Made by a program: the position numbers and the translations under genes
Origin: Saccharopolyspora sp. SCSIO 74807
Lineage (GTDB): Bacteria > Actinomycetota > Actinomycetes > Mycobacteriales > Pseudonocardiaceae
Length of the DNA: 64,000 nucleotides
Direction: 5' to 3'
NCBI RefSeq assembly: GCF_037023755.1
Contig: NZ_CP146100.1
Coordinates: forward strand, 5,673,501 to 5,737,500
The notes under the pieces: model-generated
Told to the model about the DNA's origin: nothing
Database searches by the model: none
Seen by the model: the letters and a program-made list of their open reading frames with translations, nothing else
Shown here: positions 50,258 through 58,091 of the stretch, piece after piece
Layout of the letters: every line of letters begins with the position of its first letter
Position numbering within the stretch: the first letter of the stretch is position 1

Positions 50258-51385
50258 ATGGACGTGCGGACGAGCAGCGCGGCACCGGCGGAGCCCGACG
50301 CCGGGCCGACCGAGCAGCACATCGAAATCCCGCCCTTCTTCTGCCCGATCGAACCCGTGATGCACCCGGACAAGGACGCGGTGCACCGCCGTTCCGGGCA
50401 GTGGGCGCAGCGGCTCGGCCTGGTGCGCAACGCGGGCGAACTGGAGCGCTGGTACGCCTCCACCTCGGCCGATTTCTACGGCGGAATGGTGCCGAACGCG
50501 GTGACCGAGCACTACCAGATCGCCGCGAACTGGGTGTATTGGGGATTCTCCTTCGACGACGCGCATTGCGACGAAGGCGGCAATTGCACGGACCCGACCC
50601 GGTTCATCCCGGTGGCCGCGCGACTGCTGCGCATCCTGGACACCGGTGATGAATCGCTGTGCCGCGGGGATCCGCACCTGCTCGGGCTCTGCGATCTGGC
50701 GCATTCCTACCGGCGGCTGGCGACTCCGGCCCAGACCGAACGGTGGATCAACGCGCACCGCAGGTGGTTGTTCGGAGTCGTGCAGCAGAACGCGCAACGC
50801 GCCGCGGGTGGACCGAAGACCCTCGACGACTTCTTCGTCGTCCGCCTGCACGACTGCGGCGGCCCGCCGACCCAATCCATGTTCGAATTCGCGAACGCGG
50901 CCGAAATTCCCGGTTCCGAACTGCACGCCGCGCCGGTGCGGGCGCTGACCGAACTGTTCTGGATGGTGGCCGCGCTGGACAACGACCGGGTCTCCCGGCA
51001 CAAGGAAATGCTCGGCCAGCAGGACGGGCACAACCTCACCGACGCGGTGCGCACCGTCACCGGCACCGATGTGCAGGAAGCCGAGGCGACCGCGATCGCC
51101 TACCGGGACCGGCTGATGCTGCTGTTCCTGCGGTTGCGCGAGCAGGTCCGCCGCGGCGCCTCCGAGCCGTTGCGGATCTACCTGGACAGCCTCGCCCACG
51201 GCATCCGCGCCAACATCGACTGGAGCCTGCGGACTCCCCGGTACACCGTGCTCTACGCCGCGGACGGGATCACTCCGGCCGTACGGCTGCGGTTGAATGG
51301 GTCCGTTGTGGACTCTCCTGCGGTGCGCCGCGCGGAGCCGCTGCCCTTCCCGTCGATCGCCTGGTGGTGGACGCAACTCGACTAG
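50258..51385 (+). CDS. Class I terpene cyclase
   Basis: A 375-residue terpene synthase of the bacterial class I fold. The aspartate-rich metal motif is DDAHCDE at residues 100-106 (DDxxxD type) and the second metal motif NDRVSRHKE at 242-250 fits NDxxSxxKE exactly, so an active cyclase is expected. It would ionise farnesyl or geranylgeranyl diphosphate with three Mg2+ ions. Sequence family and product (sesquiterpene or diterpene) cannot be read. ATG 50258 is preceded by GGGGTG; a GTG at 50252 is possible. The PLAT-like gene upstream and the polyprenyl diphosphate synthase at 53782, which could supply the substrate, are within 3.6 kb. Confidence 0.88.
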   Translation: MDVRTSSAAPAEPDAGPTEQHIEIPPFFCPIEPVMHPDKDAVHRRSGQWAQRLGLVRNAGELERWYASTSADFYGGMVPNAVTEHYQIAANWVYWGFSFDDAHCDEGGNCTDPTRFIPVAARLLRILDTGDESLCRGDPHLLGLCDLAHSYRRLATPAQTERWINAHRRWLFGVVQQNAQRAAGGPKTLDDFFVVRLHDCGGPPTQSMFEFANAAEIPGSELHAAPVRALTELFWMVAALDNDRVSRHKEMLGQQDGHNLTDAVRTVTGTDVQEAEATAIAYRDRLMLLFLRLREQVRRGASEPLRIYLDSLAHGIRANIDWSLRTPRYTVLYAADGITPAVRLRLNGSVVDSPAVRRAEPLPFPSIAWWWTQLD

Positions 51386-51456
51386 TCGGCCGCGTTGCGG
51401 GGTCGCCTCATGCGTGATCCCCGGCGGTCGCGTTCCGCCGGGGATCATCGCTAGGT

Positions 51457-51639
51457 TCAGCCGTCGAAGCGCCCGTCTTTGACGGCTTCGACGAACGCGG
51501 TCCACTGGCCGCTCGTCGTGGTGAAGTACCCGGCGGCGCGGTCTTTGGTGTCACGCACCGCGGCGCCGTCAGCAGCACGGCCTACCTCGACGCAAGCGGT
51601 CTGCTGTGATGACCGGCTGGATTTCCGCCATCCCGTCAC
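51457..51639 (-). CDS. DUF397 domain protein
   Basis: A 60-residue actinobacterial DUF397 protein. The signature is WRKSSRSSQQTACVEVG then VRDTKDR and a WTAFVEAVKDG ending. DUF397 proteins often partner with an XRE-type regulator (as in Streptomyces bldB-like modules) to shape development or toxin-type responses. Here no XRE gene is adjacent. The GTG at 51639 has a weak site; a CTG four codons earlier (51651) sits behind GGAGGAG, and a six-codon MLEEST frame ends in TGA overlapping that CTG, so the true start may be CTG. Confidence 0.7.
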   Translation of the reverse strand: MTGWRKSSRSSQQTACVEVGRAADGAAVRDTKDRAAGYFTTTSGQWTAFVEAVKDGRFDG

Positions 51640-51697
51640 CTGTCGCGTCAGGTGCTCTCCTCCAACATCGCTGCCCGCCCCCGGAACCTTTCGCCCC

Positions 51698-51749
51698 GAG
51701 TGAACGGACCGTTTGACCAATCTAGTGGGACCAAAGTTCCGTTCACTCC
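51698..51749. repeat. Dispersed palindromic repeat, copy D
   Basis: 52 bases. Its outer arms are a perfect 10-bp pair, GAGTGAACGG and CCGTTCACTC, and the interior matches copy A at ACCGTTTGACCAATCTAG and continues TGGGACC. It lies 75 bases before copy E, in the gap between the DUF397 start and the ABC1 gene stop. Confidence 0.85.
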
Positions 51750-51772
51750 AAACGCACCCGCCGGAACGTTCC

Positions 51773-51825
51773 GAGTGAACGGACTGTTCGTCCAATCTAG
51801 TGGGACCAGCGGGCCGTTCACTCCG
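51773..51825. repeat. Dispersed palindromic repeat, copy E
   Basis: 53 bases with the same perfect outer arms as copy D. It ends one base before the ABC1-kinase stop codon (51827), directly downstream of that minus-strand gene, as copies B and C are behind theirs. A transcription-ending or mRNA-stabilising hairpin fits. Confidence 0.85.
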
Positions 51826-51826
51826 A

Positions 51827-53311
51827 TCACCGGTTGCGGCGCGCCCACAGCGCGGCGAGCGCCGCGCCCGCCAAGCCGTCGCGCAGCCTCGTGGAACGCG
51901 GGGTCCGCGCGGGCGCGTTCTGGTTGACGTGGAAGGTGAATTCCCGATCGGACAGGTCGCCGGTGACGCTGCGCGCCTGCTCCGTGAGCGTGTCCGCGAC
52001 AAGCATCAGCTCCACCAGCGTGCGCGCGGCGTTGCCCGCTGACAGTGCATCCTTGGCAAGTTCGGCCAGCATCCGCGCCAATTGCTGCTGGAACACGTCC
52101 GTGATGGACAGTTCCGGGGCGAGGAAGCGCACCGAGCCTTCCATGTTGGCGAACGACTTGCCCAGCACCGAGATCACCGGGTTGGTCTTGATGCCGCGCT
52201 TGGTGGACTGCTGCAGCACGCTGGTCAGCGTCACGCCGAAGTTCAGCTCGGACAGCGAGGCCGCCGCGATCTGCGGCGTCAGCGCGGCCATGTCCGCGGC
52301 GAACGCGGGTACGTCCGCCCAGGCGGTGGCGTGGCCGAGTTCGGTCCACGCCTTGGCCAGCCCGTGCCCGTCGTTGCGCGCCAGGTGCAACAGCACCAGC
52401 ATGATCGTCATGCTGGTGCGGCGGTCGACCCGGCCGACCATGCCCCAGTCGATCAGCGTGGCCCGGCCTTCGCCGTCGACGAAGATGTTGCCCGGGTGCG
52501 GGTCGGCGTGGAACATGCGGTTCACGAAGAAACCCCGGAACTGCAACGCCAGCAGGTCCGTGCCGATCGCTTTGCGCAGCGCCGCGGGAAGTTCCTCGGG
52601 CGCGATCTCACGCACCGACCGGCCCGGCGCCAGCGTCTGCACCAGCACGTGCCGGGTCGCCTGCACCACCCTCGGCACGTCCAGCGTCGGGAAGTCGCGG
52701 ACGGCTTTGCGGGCTTCGCGCATGTTCGCGGCCTCGGCGGTGAAGTCCAGTTCCGGGCGCATCGCGTCGAACAGCACGCCCAGCATCGCGTCGATGTCGA
52801 CGACCGCGTTGAACCGCGGCGCTCCCTTGCCGACGATGCGCGCCGCTTTCCGCAGCAGCGCCATGTCCTCCAGCACGGTCGCGGCCACATCCGGGCGCTG
52901 GATCTTGACCACGCCGGGCGAGCCGTCGCGCAACGTGACCCGGTAGACCTGCGCCAGCGAGGCGGTGCCGACGGGTTCGAGGATGTCGAAGTCGCGGAAC
53001 TGCTCCTTCCACTCGCTGCCCAGGTCGGCGGCCAGCACCGGCTCGAAATCCGAGAACGGCAGCGGGTGCACGTGGTCGTGCAGGTTCTCCAGCTCGGCGA
53101 TCATCGTCCGGGAGACGATGTCCGGGCGGGTGGAGAGCATCTGCCCGAGCTTGATGTAGAACGGGCCGAGCTCCTCCAGCGCCCGCCGGACCTCGCGGGC
53201 GCGCTCGTGCGGGGCCGCGTCGCCGGTTCCGCGGTGCACGGTCCGGGTGAGCTCGGTGCGGCACAGCGCACCGAGCACCCCGGCGACTCGCCGCAGCCGG
53301 TCCAGGCCCAT
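51827..53311 (-). CDS. ABC1/UbiB-family atypical kinase
   Basis: A 494-residue ABC1 (AarF/UbiB/COQ8) atypical kinase-like protein. The family KxGQ motif is IKLGQMLSTRPD near residue 52, ATP-binding Lys in GVVKIQRPDV, the ExD/HADPHPGN catalytic loop in MFHADPHPGNIF, and the metal DFG-like IDWGM. UbiB members promote ubiquinone or isoprenoid-quinone synthesis and transport. In mycolic actinobacteria they have isoprenoid and lipid roles. ATG 53311 is in TGATG with the upstream WD-rich gene stop, so translation is coupled. It is the third gene of an operon with a polyprenyl diphosphate synthase. Confidence 0.9.
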   Translation of the reverse strand: MGLDRLRRVAGVLGALCRTELTRTVHRGTGDAAPHERAREVRRALEELGPFYIKLGQMLSTRPDIVSRTMIAELENLHDHVHPLPFSDFEPVLAADLGSEWKEQFRDFDILEPVGTASLAQVYRVTLRDGSPGVVKIQRPDVAATVLEDMALLRKAARIVGKGAPRFNAVVDIDAMLGVLFDAMRPELDFTAEAANMREARKAVRDFPTLDVPRVVQATRHVLVQTLAPGRSVREIAPEELPAALRKAIGTDLLALQFRGFFVNRMFHADPHPGNIFVDGEGRATLIDWGMVGRVDRRTSMTIMLVLLHLARNDGHGLAKAWTELGHATAWADVPAFAADMAALTPQIAAASLSELNFGVTLTSVLQQSTKRGIKTNPVISVLGKSFANMEGSVRFLAPELSITDVFQQQLARMLAELAKDALSAGNAARTLVELMLVADTLTEQARSVTGDLSDREFTFHVNQNAPARTPRSTRLRDGLAGAALAALWARRNR

Positions 53312-53718
53312 CAGGTCCGGTGCTCGGGCGCGGCCGGGCCCGGTGCCTGCTGCAGCGAAGCCCGCAACGAGTCGACCGAGTCGTTGAGCTGCCTTATCTG
53401 GTCCGGCAGCCCGTCCTCCGGGCTGCGCCGCGGCTCGGCCACGGCCGGGTGCGAGCGGCCGGCCTCGACCACTCGGGGACTGCCGCGGCGCTGGCCGCGG
53501 CGGCGGTAGTCGCCGCGCCGATTCCCGGTGCGCCGATCACCCCTGCGCCAATCATCCACGGGCCGATCGTCCCAGTCCCACGGATCGCAGTCCCACGGGT
53601 CGTCCCAGTAATCCCCGTCCCAATCGTCGCAGCGCCGATCCAGGAGTTCGTCGAACGCTTTTTTCGCATCGTCGGCGATGTTTCCGACGAGGTCGCGAAA
53701 AGTGTCGATGGTGCCCAT
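53311..53718 (-). CDS. Hypothetical protein with a Trp/Asp-rich tract
   Basis: A 135-residue protein without recognised family. Four parts: an N-terminal amphipathic helix (residues 1-28, FRDLVGNIADDAKKAFDELL); an acidic tract 31-57 dominated by Asp and Trp (DDWDGDYWDDPWDCDPWDWD); a basic Arg-rich tract 58-82; and a C-terminal helix 106-122 (IRQLNDSVDSLRASL) of coiled-coil type. There is no membrane segment, though the aromatic/acidic patch could bind lipid or metal. ATG 53718 has GGAGGAG. It lies between a polyprenyl synthase and the ABC1 kinase and is coupled to the latter by TGATG, so it probably belongs to the same process. Confidence 0.72.
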   Translation of the reverse strand: MGTIDTFRDLVGNIADDAKKAFDELLDRRCDDWDGDYWDDPWDCDPWDWDDRPVDDWRRGDRRTGNRRGDYRRRGQRRGSPRVVEAGRSHPAVAEPRRSPEDGLPDQIRQLNDSVDSLRASLQQAPGPAAPEHRT

Positions 53719-53781
53719 TTGCGGTTCTCCTCCTTGCATTCGTTTTCGATTGCGTGGTGGCACTCGCGCAACGGGCGGCGT

Positions 53782-54900
53782 TCAGCGCTGCCGCCGGGTG
53801 GCCTGCCCGGCGAGTTCCGCGAGGCTTTCCCGCACCGGCCGGCGCACCGGCATTCGCCCGAGCACACCCAGCGCTTCGGCCGTGCGCTGCTCGATCAGCT
53901 CGCGAACCGCCCGGTGCGCCCCGGTTTCGTCGATGATGCCGCGCAGTTGCGCCGCCCCTTCCTCGTCGAGCCCGGGCGCACCGTGCAGCCGCCGGATCGT
54001 GCGGCGCTGCTGCTCGGTGGCGCGCCGCCACGTGAGTCCGATGAGCACCGTCGGCTTTCCCGCGCGCAAGTCGTCCAGCCTGGATTTCCCGGTCACGGCC
54101 GGGTCGCCGAACACTCCGAGCAGGTCGTCGCGCAGCTGGAACGCCGTGCCGAGCAGGAAGCCGAACTCCGCGCAGCGGGCCAGCAGCTCGCGGTCCGCAC
54201 CGGCGAGCGCGGCGCCGATCTGCATCGGCCGGGCCACGGTGTAGGCCGCGGTCTTGTGCCGGATCACCCGCCACGCCTGGTCCAGCGGGTCCAGCGCGCC
54301 CTCGCCCGCCAGGTCCAGGTACTGCCCCGCGATGAGTTCGGTGCGCATGGCCTGCACGAACGGCCGCACGTCCGCCCACCGCTGCTGCGGGATCCCCGCG
54401 CTGTGCAACAGCTCGTCGGACCACACCAGGCACGCGTCGCCGAGCAGGATCGCCACGTTGACGCCGAACCCGGCATCGACCGGAGCCGGTGCCGCGCCGG
54501 AAGCTCCCGGTGCACCACGCTGCTCCGGCACCTGCGCCCCGAACCGGCGGTGCACGGTCGGTTTGCCGCGCCGCTGGTCGGAACCGTCCATCACGTCGTC
54601 GTGGATCAACGCGAAGGAGTGGAACAGCTCCAGCGCCGCTGCCACGCCGAGCACCACCTCGCTGCGCGGATCCCCGCCCGCTGCGGCGAATCCGGCGCAG
54701 CAGAACAGCGGGCGCAGCCGTTTGCCGCCCGCCTGGAAGTCCCGGACGACCTCGATCAGCGGCGGCAGGCCGGGATCGGGGGCGCGTGCCGAGCAGGAGC
54801 CCATGAACCGCTCCAGCACGGTGTCCACGTCCCGGCGCAGGAGCTCCAGCGGGACCATCGGGGGTTGTTCGGAGGTTTCCGCCAGGTCGGGTCGAGCCAT
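53782..54900 (-). CDS. Polyprenyl diphosphate synthase
   Basis: A 372-residue trans-isoprenyl diphosphate synthase. The first aspartate-rich motif is HDDVMD in FALIHDDVMDGSDQRRGKP (residues about 100-118), and the second is RDDLLGVFGD near residue 255. KxLRP-type binding residues in GGKRLRPLF bind isopentenyl diphosphate. An unusual loop, Gly/Ala/Pro-rich (EQRGAPGASGAAPAP), sits after the first motif. It could make geranylgeranyl or longer chains; the product length is not clear from the sequence. ATG 54900 has GAGAGG. First gene of an operon with the WD protein and ABC1 kinase, 63 bases between stop and next start. Confidence 0.9.
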   Translation of the reverse strand: MARPDLAETSEQPPMVPLELLRRDVDTVLERFMGSCSARAPDPGLPPLIEVVRDFQAGGKRLRPLFCCAGFAAAGGDPRSEVVLGVAAALELFHSFALIHDDVMDGSDQRRGKPTVHRRFGAQVPEQRGAPGASGAAPAPVDAGFGVNVAILLGDACLVWSDELLHSAGIPQQRWADVRPFVQAMRTELIAGQYLDLAGEGALDPLDQAWRVIRHKTAAYTVARPMQIGAALAGADRELLARCAEFGFLLGTAFQLRDDLLGVFGDPAVTGKSRLDDLRAGKPTVLIGLTWRRATEQQRRTIRRLHGAPGLDEEGAAQLRGIIDETGAHRAVRELIEQRTAEALGVLGRMPVRRPVRESLAELAGQATRRQR

Positions 54901-55294
54901 CGCTGCCGCCTCTCGGACGAACCGCCGCCTCAACGGCGCGCGCCTGCGCTGTTTCCGGACGATGCGGCGCCCGAACAATGCGGCGTCCGGACAATGCTCT
55001 GGAATCGACTGCGAAATGCGCCGCACTTCGGACCGTAACAGCGGCCGGGACACCGGGGAATGGCGCGGAGAAACCCGATGCGGTGCTACACCCGGACGAG
55101 TCGCACCGGGAATCCGAAAAGAGCAGCGCCCGATAATTAGCGCGGGCGTCCGCAATTCTTCGCCGGGTCGTTCGCGGCGGAGCGCACCCCCGCCCGCCCC
55201 TCCGGGAGTGACCGCTGCCTGCGGGCCTGACATCCGGCTTCGATCAACCGTGCGAGCGACCCGAGCCTCCGGGACGGCGCGCACGTCGACCGGC
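54901..55294. other. Intergenic region before the polyprenyl synthase operon
   Basis: 394 bases with the presumed promoter of the polyprenyl synthase operon on the minus strand. There is no clear gene; GC is high throughout. I found no palindrome or terminator of note. The M20 gene on the right has the same orientation, so its transcript must end here. Confidence 0.4.
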
Positions 55295-56494
55295 CTACTC
55301 GTGCAGCATCAGCCGCCGCACGGCCAGTTCGGCGTAGAGCGCGGCGCCTTCGGCGAGCACCGAGTCGTCGTAGACCGCCAGCGGGCTGTGGTTGTAGGGC
55401 GCCGTGCGGGGGTCGGCCTCCGGCGGCACCGCGCTGAGCCCCACGAAGCCGCCCGGCACGTGCTGGAGCACCCGCGAGAAGTCCTCCGAACCGCCGAGGG
55501 GGTTGGCCAGTTCCTCGTAGCGGGTGTCGCCGAACAGCTCGGCGATCGTGGCGGCGACGAACCCGGTTTCCGCGGCGTCGGTGACCGTGACCGGATAGCC
55601 CTCGGCCAACTCGACGTCCACGGTCACGCCGTGCGCGGCTGCGATGCCGTGCAGCAACTCCTCGGTCAGCGCGCGGACCCGCGCCCGGGCGTCCGCGGAG
55701 AACGACCGCACCGTGGCGCCGAACTCGGCGGTGTCCGGGATGACGTTGTGCGCGGTGCCCGCGCGCACCGTGCCGACCGTGACCACCACCGGGTCGAAGA
55801 TGTCGAACCGCCGCCCCACCATCGTCTGCAGCCCGGTGATCATCTCCGCCATCGCGGGAACCGGGTCGTGCGCCCGGTGCGGTGCGGAACCGTGCCCGCC
55901 GGCGCCTCGAACCACCACTTTCAGCTCGTCCGATGCGGACAGCGCCGCGCCGGGCCTGCTGACGAACTTCCCGTGCGGAGCGGCGGAGGAGAACACGTGC
56001 ATGGCGTAGGCGGTGTCGGCCCGGCGACCGGCGGCGTCGAGCACTCCTTCGTCGATCATCGTCCCGGCGCCGTCGTAGCCCTCCTCGCCCGGCTGGAACA
56101 TCAGCACCACGTCTCCGGCGAGCCGGTCGCGGTGCTGCGAGAGCAGCCGGGCCGCGCCGGTGAGCATTGCAGTGTGCAGGTCGTGCCCGCAGGCGTGCAT
56201 CGCGCCGTTCGTCGAGGCGTAGTCGAGCCCGGTGCGCTCGTGGACGGGCAAGGCGTCCATGTCGGCGCGCAGCAAGACCGTGCGCTGTGACTGCGCTGAG
56301 CCGCGCAGCACCGCGGTGACCGACGTGCATTGCCCGCCCGTGCGCACTTCCAGGCCGAGCCCGTCGAGTTCGGCGAGCACGCTGTCCTGCGTGCGCGGCA
56401 GTTGCAGGCCGACTTCCGGTTCGCGGTGCAGGCGGCGGCGCAGCCGCACCAGCTCGCCGGACATCTCGCGCGCATCCTCCACTATGGACACCAT
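55295..56494 (-). CDS. M20-family amidohydrolase (hippurate hydrolase-like)
   Basis: A 399-residue zinc peptidase of the M20D/amidohydrolase family that cleaves N-acyl amino acids or hippurate-like amides. Metal and catalytic residues are in CGHDLHTAML (about residues 104-113), QPGEEGYDGA (catalytic Glu) and ANPLGGSEDFS. The lid domain DELKVVVRGAGGHGSAPH carries the substrate His. No signal peptide. ATG 56494; the MFS gene upstream is in the same direction with 28 bases between stop and start, so the two form an operon. The divergent Lrp-type gene at 58092 is the likely regulator. Confidence 0.87.
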   Translation of the reverse strand: MVSIVEDAREMSGELVRLRRRLHREPEVGLQLPRTQDSVLAELDGLGLEVRTGGQCTSVTAVLRGSAQSQRTVLLRADMDALPVHERTGLDYASTNGAMHACGHDLHTAMLTGAARLLSQHRDRLAGDVVLMFQPGEEGYDGAGTMIDEGVLDAAGRRADTAYAMHVFSSAAPHGKFVSRPGAALSASDELKVVVRGAGGHGSAPHRAHDPVPAMAEMITGLQTMVGRRFDIFDPVVVTVGTVRAGTAHNVIPDTAEFGATVRSFSADARARVRALTEELLHGIAAAHGVTVDVELAEGYPVTVTDAAETGFVAATIAELFGDTRYEELANPLGGSEDFSRVLQHVPGGFVGLSAVPPEADPRTAPYNHSPLAVYDDSVLAEGAALYAELAVRRLMLHE

Positions 56495-56522
56495 GGCCCC
56501 TTTCCCCTTGAGAATCCCGAAA

Positions 56523-57848
56523 TCACACCGCGGCGCCGTCGCGATCCGACGCCGGATCGCTGCTTTGCGCGGACTCCGGCAGCAGCAGCGCGGCCACCAG
56601 CGACAGCACCGCAGCCCCCACCAGGTAGTAGGCGGGTGCCAGCCGGCCGCTCGCGGCCAGCGCGCTCAGGATCAGCGGCGTGAAGCCGCCGAACACCGAC
56701 ACGGAGACGCTGTAGGCGACCGAGAGCCCGCTGTAGCGCACGCTGGTCGGGAAGCTCTCGGCCAGCGCCGTGGCCAAGCACCCGGTCATCGGCGCGAGCA
56801 CCACGGCCAGCACGAGGTAACCGAGCGCGGCCGAGCCGAACGTGCCGTGCAGGAACAGCAGGTACGTGGGCACCGCGCACACCACCAGCACGGCCAGCGA
56901 ACCGACGAGCATCGGCCTGCGCCGCCCGATGCGGTCCGCGTACAGCGCCCACAGCGGGATCAGCACCAGCTGCGCGCAGGTACCGATCATCATCGCGGCG
57001 AACATCTGCCCGCGCGCGAGACCGACCTGCTCGACCAGGAACGCCGGGAAGAACGCTTGCACCATGTAGAAGAACGTCGTGCCGGTGATCATCAAGCCGA
57101 TCACCTTCAGCACGTTCGGCCAGTGGTCGCGCAGCACCGTCGGCAGCGGCGCGCCCCGTTCGCCGCCCTGCTCGGCCTTGAACTGAGGTGTCTCGTCCAG
57201 GCGCAGCCGCAGGTAGAAGCCGATGACGCCGAGCGGCAACGTGAGCAGGAACGGAATCCGCCAGCCCCACGCGTTGAGGGCCTGCTCGCTGAGCACCGCG
57301 CTCAGCGAAGCACCGACCGCGGAACCGGCGAGCCCGGCCAGCATCTGGGTGAAGAACTGCCAGCTGCCGAAGAAGTTCCTCCGGTGCTCGGGCGCGTACT
57401 CGACCATGTAGGCCGTCGCGCCGCCGAACTCGCCACCGGCGGAGAACCCCTGCGCCACCCGCGCCACGATCAGCAGGATCGGCGCGAGCACACCGATGGC
57501 GTCGGCGTTCGGCAGCACGCCGATCACGAAGGTGGCCGCCGACATCCCGATCAGCGACACGGCGAGCGTGCCGCGCCTGCCGAGCCGGTCACCGAAGTGC
57601 CCGAACACCAGCGCGCCGAGCGGGCGCAGCACGAACGAGATGCCGAACGCGGCGAACGTGGGGATCAGCGAGGTCGTCCCGTCCGGGACGGGGAAGAAGT
57701 TCACCGCGATGGCGGCGGCGAAGAACCCGTAGAGGGTGAACTCGAACCATTCGACGAAGTTGCCGATCGACGCCGCCAGCACGGCTTTGCGGCGCACGGC
57801 CGGTGGCGCCGGTGCGGCGCCGTTCGGTGGGTGGTTCGGCTCGGTCAC
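56523..57848 (-). CDS. MFS transporter (metabolite:H+ symporter type)
   Basis: A 441-residue, 12-helix MFS carrier of the metabolite:H+ symporter family. Signature blocks are GNFVEWFEFTLYGFFAAAIA, the loop RPLGALVFGHFGDRLGRRG, and GFSAGGEFGGATAYMVEYAPEHRR after helix 4. Members bring in organic acids such as citrate, ketoglutarate, shikimate or betaine-like compounds. The GTG at 57848 has AGGTGCCGAA upstream. First gene of an operon with the M20 amidohydrolase, so the substrate may be an N-acylated amino acid. Divergent from the Lrp-like gene. Confidence 0.88.
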   Translation of the reverse strand: MTEPNHPPNGAAPAPPAVRRKAVLAASIGNFVEWFEFTLYGFFAAAIAVNFFPVPDGTTSLIPTFAAFGISFVLRPLGALVFGHFGDRLGRRGTLAVSLIGMSAATFVIGVLPNADAIGVLAPILLIVARVAQGFSAGGEFGGATAYMVEYAPEHRRNFFGSWQFFTQMLAGLAGSAVGASLSAVLSEQALNAWGWRIPFLLTLPLGVIGFYLRLRLDETPQFKAEQGGERGAPLPTVLRDHWPNVLKVIGLMITGTTFFYMVQAFFPAFLVEQVGLARGQMFAAMMIGTCAQLVLIPLWALYADRIGRRRPMLVGSLAVLVVCAVPTYLLFLHGTFGSAALGYLVLAVVLAPMTGCLATALAESFPTSVRYSGLSVAYSVSVSVFGGFTPLILSALAASGRLAPAYYLVGAAVLSLVAALLLPESAQSSDPASDRDGAAV

Positions 57849-58091
57849 TTCGGCACCTGCTTTCACTTCAGCCGGGGACCTCGCGGTCCGGCACCCGGCT
57901 GCGGGCGTCCATCGCGGCGGCAGCTCCGGGCTCGACGAGCCCCGGCTCGCACTGGGCACCACCGGGCACCGGACCCCGCGGAGTGATCGGCGACACGGCG
58001 TGCTGAGGTGACAGGCAGTGTGCTGCTGCGGGAACAACGGTCGAACAGATCGAAGGATTCGTGCACGGCGAAGCGCTGCTGGAGGTGATTC

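Noticed and set aside
51648-52349. Minus-strand frame covering the repeats and part of the ABC1 gene
   Set aside because: It overlaps the ABC1 kinase in another frame and its repeated peptide comes only from the palindromic elements.
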